Positions 42,433 to 49,065 of a stretch of DNA of 64,000 bases are shown here, piece after piece. A program made the translations under genes and the position numbers. Position 1 is the first letter of the stretch. Each line of letters starts with the position of its first letter. The notes below the pieces were generated by a model that worked only from the letters and a program-made list of their open reading frames with translations, searched no databases and was not told the DNA's origin. Source of the stretch: a virus; IMG/VR virus record IMGVR_UViG_3300044701_003213, positions 1-64,000 of that record; one strand, 5' to 3'.

Positions 42433-42455
42433 GGACAGTTTAAAAGGTGTCCACT
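42433..42455 (+). promoter_or_regulatory. Operator-like element GGACAGTT-N7-TGTCCACT, copy 1
   Basis: GGACAGTT (42433-42440) and TGTCCACT (42448-42455) are separated by 7 bases. The same two 8-mers with the same spacing occur at 59823-59845. In both places the next TATAAT starts 29 bases after the last T (here 42484-42489), with no good -35 box. Confidence 0.6.
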
Positions 42456-42456
42456 G

Positions 42457-42485
42457 AACCCATCGGATCGATCCGATGGGTTTTA
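42457..42485 (+). terminator. Terminator after the giant virion gene
   Basis: AACCCATCGGAT (42457-42468) and ATCCGATGGGTT (42471-42482) are a perfect 12-bp inverted repeat with a CG centre, followed by a short T run. The -10-like TATAAT of the next unit overlaps its end. Confidence 0.8.
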
Positions 42486-42509
42486 TAATATGGAGAGACG
42501 CAAGGCATT

Positions 42510-42617
42510 ATGAGGTTTTCAAACCTAGATCGAATCCTATTTGTTGGAAGTTTTATGCTTCTTATGAATTGGGGAGTTCGTATTACTAATGCACTTTTAA
42601 ATTATGCTTTCTCTTGA
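42510..42617 (+). CDS. 35-aa membrane peptide
   Basis: ATG at 42510, TGA at 42615-42617. Sequence RFSNLDRILFVGSFMLLMNWGVRITNALLNYAF: one membrane helix after a charged start. Preceded by GGAGAGACGC, a leader also seen before other early genes. Overlaps the metallopeptidase gene by 14 bases. Function unknown. Confidence 0.5.
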   Translation: MRFSNLDRILFVGSFMLLMNWGVRITNALLNYAFS

Positions 42618-43032
42618 ATTATCTGGTTACAATTATAGCAAAAAACTATGCAGAAGTATAGTCAATTGGTTTATTACTAAGCACTTACCAAATCATAAAC
42701 TTTTTATTGAGGTAAATCATAGAGGACTTTATCGAGAAGGAGTTTATGGTTGGTGTACTGTAGAAGATTGCAATTATCGTCCTAGAGAATTTTTGATAGA
42801 AATTCATAATTTTCTTACAGTTGAAGACTATACCAAAACTTTATTGCATGAATTGTGGCATGTTTATCAGCATGTAAAGGGACACCTGAAAGATAAACAT
42901 CAAAAACGTTTGTGGAAAGGTATTGATTATACTGATACTGACTATGAAAATCAACCTTGGGAAATTCAATCTCGATCAATGGAACAAGTTCTGTATCTGT
43001 ATTACTTGACAGATACCCAGTGTCCTGTCTAG
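42604..43032 (+). CDS. Putative zinc metallopeptidase (SprT-like, HELWH)
   Basis: Carries the zincin motif LLHELWHVYQHVKGHL (HExxH at residues 82-86) with a downstream acidic/Tyr region (YENQPWEIQSRSMEQ) that could give the third ligand Glu. 142 aa. N-terminal half folds around LFIEVNHRGLYREG. Such proteins recall small SprT-like or peptidase families of phages. Target unknown; could process virion or host proteins. Start overlaps the 35-aa membrane peptide. Confidence 0.75.
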   Translation: MLSLELSGYNYSKKLCRSIVNWFITKHLPNHKLFIEVNHRGLYREGVYGWCTVEDCNYRPREFLIEIHNFLTVEDYTKTLLHELWHVYQHVKGHLKDKHQKRLWKGIDYTDTDYENQPWEIQSRSMEQVLYLYYLTDTQCPV

Positions 43033-43074
43033 AATGCCTTTGTTGCGCTTAGAAAAAATCTAACTAAAATTAAA

Positions 43075-43296
43075 ATGGAAACTAAAAAGAAAAAGTCTAA
43101 GATTGTCTGCGTTACACCAGTTTCAAGTAAAGCTAAAAATCGATTTTGCAACATTATGAATAATCTTCATAGTTGTGTTGTTGAGAATGAAAAAATTATC
43201 GATGGTGTTGAATGTTTCTTTTTAGTTTCTCTAAATAAACAGTACTGTTTTTGGATTCCTAAGGTAGGAAATGAGCATTGGAAAATTGAAAAATGA
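43075..43296 (+). CDS. Small phage protein (73 aa)
   Basis: Lys-rich start, then VCVTPVSSKAKNRFCNIMNNLHSCVVENEKIIDGVECFFLVSLNKQYCFWIPK. Four to five cysteines without a clear zinc motif; beta-rich. Overlaps the next small gene by ATGA. Not recognised beyond being plausible in cyanophage genomes. Confidence 0.65.
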   Translation: METKKKKSKIVCVTPVSSKAKNRFCNIMNNLHSCVVENEKIIDGVECFFLVSLNKQYCFWIPKVGNEHWKIEK

Positions 43297-43466
43297 AAGC
43301 ATCCAAATCAGATCTAATGCATCACAGATTGCAAGCTTGGCTTAGAGAAAACAGATGTAGTGATCTGGAGTATCTTGGCTTGCAAAATGGAGAACATTAT
43401 TATAGAATAGGATCACATAGAGTACCAGTTTCAAATATTGAGGGGTTTGATTTAGCCGATGAGTAA
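43293..43466 (+). CDS. Small phage protein (57 aa)
   Basis: ATGA overlap with the previous stop and 8-base overlap with the next oxygenase gene. Sequence MKASKSDLMHHRLQAWLRENRCSDLEYLGLQNGEHYYRIGSHRVPVSN: helix, then two strands. Function unknown; coupled to the first oxygenase of a cluster. Confidence 0.6.
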   Translation: MKASKSDLMHHRLQAWLRENRCSDLEYLGLQNGEHYYRIGSHRVPVSNIEGFDLADE

Positions 43467-44178
43467 ACATCTTTTTAATAGTAATGCTGAAAAATTTTCA
43501 GCACCAATACAAGTGGAAACAACATGTCATTTTATGCCCATGTTCAGTGTGCCTCTTCTTCATATTAGGATTAACAATTGGGAAGAAAAAAAACAAGATT
43601 TGCTGCAAATTTATTCATATTCCAAGAAAAATGCAATTCAAATAGGCGGTCCTGGTGATGTAAATACGGATTATCATTATAATTCTAAAAATTGCAATTC
43701 ATACAGTCCTGCAATTTATGATATTCTTGAAGAAGAAATTCTCCTAGCAAAAGATGTTCTTTTCAATAAAGATGATTTTGAGCAGAAAAAAGATCCAGGA
43801 TCTGAATATATGTTAGCTCCAGATGATCTTGATGATATCGATCTTGTAATGGAGAATTCATGGTTTGAAACAAGCACAAAGTTAACTCATCACGAAGTTC
43901 ATACTCATGGTCCTGTTGGATATAGTGTCGTTGTTTATATTCAATATGACGAGAGAGTTCATACACCAACTCAATTTGTGAATCCATATTTGTCCAATTT
44001 TATTGGTAATCCTCAAATTTATTCTCCTGCTCATCTGGTACAAGAAGGATCTATGATCTTATTTCCATCATCAGTTCTACATTACACATCTCCAAACTCT
44101 AGTGATGTTGAAAGAATTGTCCTCTCATTTAATTTTGTAACAAAAACAAAGTCAACTAGGGAGTATGTATTTGTATGA
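43459..44178 (+). CDS. 2OG-Fe(II) oxygenase-like protein, cluster member 1 (239 aa)
   Basis: HHEVHTHGPVGYSVVVYI gives His148-x-His150; MILFPSSVLHYTSPNSSDVERIVLSFNF gives His208 and Arg219. This is the TIGR02466-type layout. First of three consecutive, translationally coupled oxygenase genes (ATGA overlap with the next). A loop of about 50 residues between the two halves is specific to this member. Substrate unknown. Confidence 0.8.
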   Translation: MSKHLFNSNAEKFSAPIQVETTCHFMPMFSVPLLHIRINNWEEKKQDLLQIYSYSKKNAIQIGGPGDVNTDYHYNSKNCNSYSPAIYDILEEEILLAKDVLFNKDDFEQKKDPGSEYMLAPDDLDDIDLVMENSWFETSTKLTHHEVHTHGPVGYSVVVYIQYDERVHTPTQFVNPYLSNFIGNPQIYSPAHLVQEGSMILFPSSVLHYTSPNSSDVERIVLSFNFVTKTKSTREYVFV

Positions 44179-44801
44179 TTCACTTTTTTCATTCTCCTTT
44201 TGTATTCTGGACAAAAGTTCCAAATCACAATCAACTAAAAGAATATCTTTTACCAAAAATTGAGAAAGATTATAGATTGAATGGTAAATCTTACCGAGAT
44301 GAATCTTGTTGGGAATGCAACTCAACTTCATCTTTTCACTCCCCAGTTGATGTTGATAAGAGTATCTTAGCATATGAACCTCTTATTGATGCTATCTGGA
44401 ATTCTTACTCTGAATTTATTGATGAATTGATTGATTCGCAAATGTTATGTACTGAGGCGGAAATTGGAAATTATTCTGAATCTAGTCTCAGTAATCTTTG
44501 GTATAATTATTACAATAAAGGAGAATTTCAAGAAACTCACGATCATAGCAATAAAAATGATTTCTCTGGCATCTATCTCCTTTCAATTCCAGAAGAATAT
44601 AATACTACTGCTTGGTACAATTATAATGCAGCAATTACTCCATTTGAAAATGGTTTATATTTTGGACAAAAAGATGCCCAAGAGCATGGAATTGGTGAGG
44701 GACACATGCTCATTTTCCCATCAAAATTACTCCATCATGTACCACCCGCTTCTGGGACTAGGATAACTATTTCATATAATTTTAGATCTCCCAATGCCTA
44801 A
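44175..44801 (+). CDS. 2OG-Fe(II) oxygenase-like protein, cluster member 2 (208 aa)
   Basis: FQETHDHSNKNDFSGIYLLSI gives His122-x-His124; MLIFPSKLLHHVPPASGTRITISYNF gives His187 (or 188) and Arg196. Same family layout as member 1 but only distantly similar overall, with a shorter central loop. Coupled at both ends by overlaps. Substrate unknown. Confidence 0.8.
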   Translation: MIHFFHSPFVFWTKVPNHNQLKEYLLPKIEKDYRLNGKSYRDESCWECNSTSSFHSPVDVDKSILAYEPLIDAIWNSYSEFIDELIDSQMLCTEAEIGNYSESSLSNLWYNYYNKGEFQETHDHSNKNDFSGIYLLSIPEEYNTTAWYNYNAAITPFENGLYFGQKDAQEHGIGEGHMLIFPSKLLHHVPPASGTRITISYNFRSPNA

Positions 44802-45381
44802 AACATATGCAAAAGTAATAAAGAAATTTATTTCTGAAAATGAAATAGATTCATTAAATTTATGGTCTATTAATAATTTTCAAAAAAATAGACATCAATA
44901 TCATGATCCTCATATGGATGACTATTATGAAGAAACTAGGTTTACTACAAGATTAGGAAACTCTGAGGATCACTCTAAAAAGGAATATCAAATTCAATAT
45001 CCAAAAGTAGCTTTTGATATCCAAGATAGAATTATTGATTTATTTCGGATGGACGGAGTAAAAACTCCTCCATCTTATTTTAATGGTATTGTGAATGGAA
45101 TTGGATTCGAAAATGGTTCAATATGTAAACATGTAGATCCAACATATTATGAAGGAACAGAGACCATGCACTGCAATATAATTACACAAAAAGCAGAGTC
45201 TGGTGGAATTACGATTATTGAAGATGTAGAATATGATATTGAGGAGGGAGACTTATTATGCTATATTGTCTCTAAACAATATCATGAGGTAACAAAGACA
45301 ACTGGAAAAAGAAATAGGATTTTGTGGGTGTTTGGATTCTGTATAGATCAAGAAAAAATAAATCACATTTTTGGTGATTGA
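44794..45381 (+). CDS. 2OG-Fe(II) oxygenase-like protein, cluster member 3 (195 aa)
   Basis: ICKHVDPTYYEGTETMHCNII gives His113-x-Asp115; YHEVTKTTGKRNRILWVFGF gives His164 and Arg175. This one uses the classical HxD pair, unlike members 1 and 2 with HxH, so it is from a different subfamily. Overlaps member 2 by 8 bases; its stop abuts a late-type promoter. Substrate unknown. Confidence 0.8.
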   Translation: MPKTYAKVIKKFISENEIDSLNLWSINNFQKNRHQYHDPHMDDYYEETRFTTRLGNSEDHSKKEYQIQYPKVAFDIQDRIIDLFRMDGVKTPPSYFNGIVNGIGFENGSICKHVDPTYYEGTETMHCNIITQKAESGGITIIEDVEYDIEEGDLLCYIVSKQYHEVTKTTGKRNRILWVFGFCIDQEKINHIFGD

Positions 45382-45388
45382 TTAAATA
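45381..45388 (+). promoter_or_regulatory. Late promoter-like ATTAAATA
   Basis: Overlaps the end of the oxygenase stop and is 22 bases before the 45410 start. Weaker match than other late elements (second T instead of A). Confidence 0.35.
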
Positions 45389-45409
45389 CTAACGGTAGCA
45401 ATTAAGGAC

Positions 45410-45583
45410 ATGGACCAAAATCCAAAAATTATAGCAATAGATCTAATGATAGAAGATCTACATACCCGACATCATGAAATAAGATCTAATGCTAGTTATA
45501 ATGAGTGTGCTGAAGAGTTGGAACTGATTAAAACTCAACTCATTGAATATTTGCACACAATGAGAAGTAATTTAGATGTTTAA
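45410..45583 (+). CDS. Small helical phage protein (57 aa)
   Basis: ATTAAGGAC upstream gives a Shine-Dalgarno (AAGGA). The protein is helical: IIAIDLMIEDLHTRHHEIRSNASYNECAEELELIKTQLIEYLHTMRSN. A small coiled coil is likely. Overlaps the next gene by 8 bases. Unknown. Confidence 0.6.
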   Translation: MDQNPKIIAIDLMIEDLHTRHHEIRSNASYNECAEELELIKTQLIEYLHTMRSNLDV

Positions 45584-45833
45584 TACTTCATACTACTTAT
45601 CAATCTTTTTTGTATTCATTGTACTTGCATATATGATCTCCGTAGATCAAAATGTGGCTAGGTATATAATTTTATTGGGTAAACAAATAAAGATATTTTT
45701 TGAAAGATTAATTTATATGATTAGATACCATCCTTCAAATCCAATAAGTAATTATCTTCTAACCAGAAGATCCTATAAAATAGCCAAAGAGTTACAAAAA
45801 GAATTTGAACTTAAAAATGAAAAAAGTGATTGA
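45576..45833 (+). CDS. Small membrane-anchored phage protein (85 aa)
   Basis: One N-terminal membrane helix (SYYLSIFFVFIVLAYMISV, residues about 5-22), a second amphipathic stretch (ARYIILLGKQIKIFFERLIYMI) and a basic/helical tail. Overlaps the next gene by 17 bases. Function unknown; inner or thylakoid membrane placement inferred. Confidence 0.65.
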   Translation: MFNTSYYLSIFFVFIVLAYMISVDQNVARYIILLGKQIKIFFERLIYMIRYHPSNPISNYLLTRRSYKIAKELQKEFELKNEKSD

Positions 45834-46026
45834 TCAACAAGTCCACTCCGAAAAAAAATTTCATGAAGTGTTTCCATATGCACTAGAGTGGTTCGTTAAA
45901 GAAGGAAAGAAAAACCTTCAACATAACGCATATTTCCCATACGAAGATTATAGAAATGATTATGCAAGAAAACTTAAATCAAGTGGAGCAATTAAAATCA
46001 GAAGATACAAAACAGAACCTAAGTAA
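45817..46026 (+). CDS. Small basic phage protein (69 aa)
   Basis: ATG at 45817 is preferred over a TTG 12 bases upstream. Lys/His-rich with EVFPYALEWFVKEGKKNLQHNAYFPYEDYRNDYARKLKSSG. Soluble. Its 3' part overlaps the next gene in another frame by 65 bases, an unusually long overlap for this genome, so one start may be wrong. Function unknown. Confidence 0.6.
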   Translation: MKKVIDQQVHSEKKFHEVFPYALEWFVKEGKKNLQHNAYFPYEDYRNDYARKLKSSGAIKIRRYKTEPK

Positions 46027-46222
46027 ATTGTATGATGATTGCTTTTATGTCCAACAAAAAAAATATGGACTCTGGTATTCTACCGACAAAGAAGGACAGG
46101 GACTTATCACGGCTCTCACTGAAGAGCAATGTGTATCAGCAACCCGTTTTTATCTTAAGGGACGGCAGGAAGGTTTCTCTGAATCCAAAACTTATCAAGG
46201 CGAAGTGGGAGGGAAGTTGTGA
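45962..46222 (+). CDS. Small phage protein (86 aa)
   Basis: Core LWYSTDKEGQGLITALTEEQCVSATRFYLKGRQEGFSES...GEVGGKL reads as a compact, conserved-looking phage domain; I recall similar 'TRFYLKGRQEG' proteins in cyanophages. The N-terminal 25 residues overlap the previous gene. A start two codons earlier (45956) is possible. Stop overlaps the GTG of the next gene. Confidence 0.65.
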   Translation: MQENLNQVEQLKSEDTKQNLSKLYDDCFYVQQKKYGLWYSTDKEGQGLITALTEEQCVSATRFYLKGRQEGFSESKTYQGEVGGKL

Positions 46223-46677
46223 CTCATTCTCATAATGTATCAATTGAAAGAACATGTGGAGATTGCACATCCTGTTGTGAAGGGTGGTTATATGGTGAAG
46301 CATATGGACACCAATTTAATCCTGGTCAACCATGTTTTTATCTATGCAAAAGTGGTTGTTCAATTTATGAAAAAAGACCAGAAGATCCATGTAGATTATT
46401 TAAATGTGTGTGGCTTGAAGAAGCAGATGTGTTTCCAGAATGGATGAAACCTAGTGAATCTAATATTATTTGTATAGAGAGAGAATGGGTTAATGAAAAA
46501 AAGGAAACTACAGCATATCTAGCATTTACTGCTACTGGAAAAGAAATTGATACAAAAGCATATCATTGGATTATGAAATTTCATTATGAAAATAAAATCC
46601 CAATTACAGTTCAACTTCATGATGATATTGGAATCTATGGTCCAGATGAATTTATTGACTACATACGTAATACGTGA
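46219..46677 (+). CDS. YkgJ-like cysteine cluster protein (152 aa)
   Basis: GTG start overlapping the preceding stop. The pattern CGDCTSCCEGW, then GQPCFYLCKSGCSIYEKRPEDPCRLFKCVWL is the CxxCxxCC...C...GCxIYxxRPxxCRxFxC arrangement of YkgJ (zinc- or iron-sulfur-binding) proteins. The C-terminal half is an alpha/beta domain without Cys. Members of this family are often found near oxygenases or protein-modification genes; the reaction is unknown. Confidence 0.8.
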   Translation: MTHSHNVSIERTCGDCTSCCEGWLYGEAYGHQFNPGQPCFYLCKSGCSIYEKRPEDPCRLFKCVWLEEADVFPEWMKPSESNIICIEREWVNEKKETTAYLAFTATGKEIDTKAYHWIMKFHYENKIPITVQLHDDIGIYGPDEFIDYIRNT

Positions 46678-46702
46678 TATAGTATAATTTTATATCAATT
46701 TT

Positions 46703-46840
46703 ATGACTAAAAGAACTTATACGCAAAAAGATGGAACAATTTGGGAATGGGACGAGACTCCAGAACTTCTTCAGATCCTTAAAGAACTACACACAAACAA
46801 CAACACACCCAGCACTGGATCCAACAACCCCGTGGTATGA
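46703..46840 (+). CDS. Small phage protein (45 aa), possibly the 5' part of a frameshifted gene
   Basis: ATG 46703; MTKRTYTQKDGTIWEWDETPELLQILKELHTNN looks like a conserved-type start (beta strand, 'G..WEW.ETPE', helix), then a low-complexity Asn/Thr/Pro/Ser end to TGA at 46838-46840. The +1-shifted frame over the same bases continues into a convincing Cys-rich segment (see next entry), so the natural product may be a single protein of about 80 residues. TATAAT at 46683-46688 upstream lacks a -35. Confidence 0.5.
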   Translation: MTKRTYTQKDGTIWEWDETPELLQILKELHTNNNTPSTGSNNPVV

Positions 46841-46952
46841 TTGTTTATGCTATTGCGAAATCTGCGAAAGTTTGGGACCAATTCCTGGGCAACCATCTAT
46901 TCGCAGATTTATGGCTTATAGAAATTATTTAAAATCTGTTGGCGTACTGTGA
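46731..46952 (+). CDS. Cys-rich small protein or 3' part of a frameshifted gene
   Basis: The part after about 46815 reads DPTTPWYDCLCYCEICESLGPIPGQPSIRRFMAYRNYLKSVG, a conserved-looking segment with CxCxxC cysteines. The part before that is simply the shifted frame of the 46703 gene and looks non-native. Either this is an independent gene with an unrecognised start, or a frameshift joins it to the 46703 frame near 46800-46830. Stop overlaps the ATG of the next gene (TGATG). Confidence 0.45.
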   Translation: MEQFGNGTRLQNFFRSLKNYTQTTTHPALDPTTPWYDCLCYCEICESLGPIPGQPSIRRFMAYRNYLKSVGVL

Positions 46953-47161
46953 TGGTTAATAAACTCATAGAATGGTTTTTTTCTCCAACAGAAAAAATGA
47001 TAGTTGAGGAAATTGATGTCTATTCAAAATTAATTGAATTAGAAGAAAAATACAATAAATTACTAGATGATGTGAAAATATTGCAGGAAGAAAATATAGA
47101 AACAACGAACATTCTTTACGAAATAGAAAATACACTGGATATGTATCAGAAAAATGATTAA
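46952..47161 (+). CDS. Small coiled-coil phage protein (69 aa)
   Basis: ATG 46952 in TGATG overlap (a GTG is one codon earlier). VNKLIEWFFSPTEKMIVEEIDVYSKLIELEEKYNKLLDDVKILQEENIETTNILYEIENTL: a membrane-proximal or amphipathic start then a long coiled coil. Overlaps the next gene by 8 bases. Function unknown; could be a dimerising adaptor. Confidence 0.65.
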   Translation: MVNKLIEWFFSPTEKMIVEEIDVYSKLIELEEKYNKLLDDVKILQEENIETTNILYEIENTLDMYQKND

Positions 47162-47831
47162 TATATTCGAAGTAAATGATCTATCAAACATGATAGAAGA
47201 AAGATTTGGAGATAGTAGAATATTCTATATGGATAATTTTTACAAGTATCCAGATCTAATTCGTGACCATATAATGAATACCAATTGTCCAGTATGGAAA
47301 CAACAGGAAGGTAATGGAAATACTCATAATATGAGATATTTTGAGGATAGAAGGCATGAATTATTCTATGATGAATTGAAAGATGTCTTTTGGGATATAG
47401 TTGATATAATTGGAGATGGAAAAACAGTACCTCTAGATGATACTGAGTTCGTCACTAATATGACTAAATTCTATGATGTTCCATATAATGATTTTGAAAA
47501 TAATTATTGGTGGCCTCACAGAGATGCGGGGTGGAACGGTATAGTATATTTTAATGATTATTCTGATGGTGAATGTGGGACCAACATTTATCAGAGAATG
47601 TATAAAGATCCAGACTATGATAATATCCCAGAACATTTGAATGCTTGGGTTCCAAAAGAGCATTGGAAAGTTATAGGAAAATTTAAATCAAAATATAATA
47701 GGTTCGTTTGTTTTGAAGGTGATAGATTCCATCATGGAATGAATATAACCGATAAAAGATATTTTGGGACAAAAGAGAGTAATAATTACAGGATTAATCA
47801 GGTATTCTTCTTCAAGGATAAAAACAAATAA
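47154..47831 (+). CDS. DUF6445-like 2OG-Fe(II) oxygenase-fold protein (225 aa)
   Basis: WWPHRDAGWNGIVYFND gives His122-x-Asp124, CGTNIYQ follows, and RFVCFEGDRFHHGMNITDKRYFG...NNYRINQVFFF gives His193 (or 194) and Arg213. This layout is what I recall for DUF6445, a 2OG-oxygenase-like family. Ends 4 bases before the start of the next oxygenase. Substrate unknown. Confidence 0.75.
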   Translation: MINIFEVNDLSNMIEERFGDSRIFYMDNFYKYPDLIRDHIMNTNCPVWKQQEGNGNTHNMRYFEDRRHELFYDELKDVFWDIVDIIGDGKTVPLDDTEFVTNMTKFYDVPYNDFENNYWWPHRDAGWNGIVYFNDYSDGECGTNIYQRMYKDPDYDNIPEHLNAWVPKEHWKVIGKFKSKYNRFVCFEGDRFHHGMNITDKRYFGTKESNNYRINQVFFFKDKNK

Positions 47832-47835
47832 TATT

Positions 47836-48477
47836 ATGGCCGTTCACAAACACAGAGTAAATCCTTACAGATCCAATATAGAAATATCGGATGTAGAAGC
47901 TTTTGATATTTTTCCTACAACAGTGTGGGCAGGAAAAGTTAATGTTGATAATGATGTTATATTAAATGAATGCTATTCTCTTCGAGATAAATATCCTGAT
48001 GGAGTAAGAAAATCTAATTTTGGGGGATGGCAAAGTGATGTATATAATCTTGATGAAATTGTAACTGAAGTCGAACTCCCTGCAGTATCTGATCTAGGAA
48101 CTAAAATATTATTTTTTGCTAATAAACTGTGTGAAGAAGAATTGAATTCACAAAGAATGTTCCAAGAATCTGGAACAGGATTTTGGATTAATATAAATGA
48201 ACAATTTTGTTATAATGTACTTCATTCTCACCCAAAGTGTGATTTAATAGCTCTTTATTATGCAAAGATTAATTTTACGCAAGGTAACTTAAATTTGATG
48301 AGAAATGATGGGTCAGCTCACACTCTTCTTTATGAAAATTTAGATAATGGTAGTTTTTTTAAATTGAATGCTGAACCTGGAGTTGTATATCTATTTCCTG
48401 CTCATATTCTTCATTATGTTGAACCAAATCTTGTAGATGATACTAGAGTTTCTATCTCTTTTAATATTAGTTTCTAA
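47836..48477 (+). CDS. 2OG-Fe(II) oxygenase-like protein, TIGR02466-type (213 aa)
   Basis: YNVLHSHPKCDLIALYYAKI gives His130-x-His132; VVYLFPAHILHYVEPNLVDDTRVSISFNI gives His193 and Arg204. ATG 47836 is chosen as the family N-terminus; an in-frame ATG at 47764 lies inside the previous gene. A late promoter follows. Confidence 0.8.
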   Translation: MAVHKHRVNPYRSNIEISDVEAFDIFPTTVWAGKVNVDNDVILNECYSLRDKYPDGVRKSNFGGWQSDVYNLDEIVTEVELPAVSDLGTKILFFANKLCEEELNSQRMFQESGTGFWININEQFCYNVLHSHPKCDLIALYYAKINFTQGNLNLMRNDGSAHTLLYENLDNGSFFKLNAEPGVVYLFPAHILHYVEPNLVDDTRVSISFNISF

Positions 48478-48484
48478 TTTAAAT

Positions 48485-48492
48485 ACTAAATA
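48485..48492 (+). promoter_or_regulatory. Late promoter ACTAAATA before the fibre genes
   Basis: ACTAAATA 36 bases before the 48528 collar-domain gene, with GGAGG nearby as ribosome-binding site. Confidence 0.5.
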
Positions 48493-48527
48493 GTAAAAGC
48501 ATAATTGGAGGATGAAATAAAAATATT

Positions 48528-49040
48528 ATGTCAGTCTTAACAGTAGATGGTATTAATTTTAGCGATGGTACATCTCTAAATTCAAGATACGGAATTATAC
48601 CTCAAAATTCTGTTGTAGTTTTCTATCAAGCGTCTGCTCCAACTGGATGGACTCAATTAACAACTCAAAATAATAAAGCTCTAAGGGTTGTTAGTGGAAC
48701 TGGTGGAGGTTCTGGTGGAAGTATTGCCTTTACATCTGCTTTTCCCGGAACATTAAAACCAATCACAGGTATTGTAACGACAACAGGTACTGTTGGAGAT
48801 ACTACACTAATAACATCACAACTTCCATCTCACTCTCACGGGGCTGGATCTGAAGTCAACGTTAGACCAGGAGCTCCTAGTGTTACTGGACGTTTAGCAA
48901 ACACTGATGCTCCAAATACTGGACTTACTGGTGGCGGATTACCTCATAATCACCCATTCGTTTCTGGAGACTCTCCTTGGTCAACTACAATTGACTTAAG
49001 AGTGCAGTATATTGATGTAATAATTTGTAGATTTAATTGA
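48528..49040 (+). CDS. Tail-collar-type fibre protein (170 aa)
   Basis: N-terminal fibre repeat (LTVDGINFSDGTSLNSRYGII), then the phage collar fold: VVFYQASAPTGWTQLTTQNNKALRVVSGTGGGSGGS, LPSHSHG (His pair), GLTGGGLPHNHPF and DLRVQYIDVIICRF at the end. The HxH and HNH pairs are the metal-binding His of T4 short tail fibre-like collar domains. Probably a receptor-binding or fibre-tip protein. Its paralogue with a large insertion follows 25 bases later. Confidence 0.85.
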   Translation: MSVLTVDGINFSDGTSLNSRYGIIPQNSVVVFYQASAPTGWTQLTTQNNKALRVVSGTGGGSGGSIAFTSAFPGTLKPITGIVTTTGTVGDTTLITSQLPSHSHGAGSEVNVRPGAPSVTGRLANTDAPNTGLTGGGLPHNHPFVSGDSPWSTTIDLRVQYIDVIICRFN

Positions 49041-49065
49041 TAAAAGATTAGGAGGAGGGTAATAA

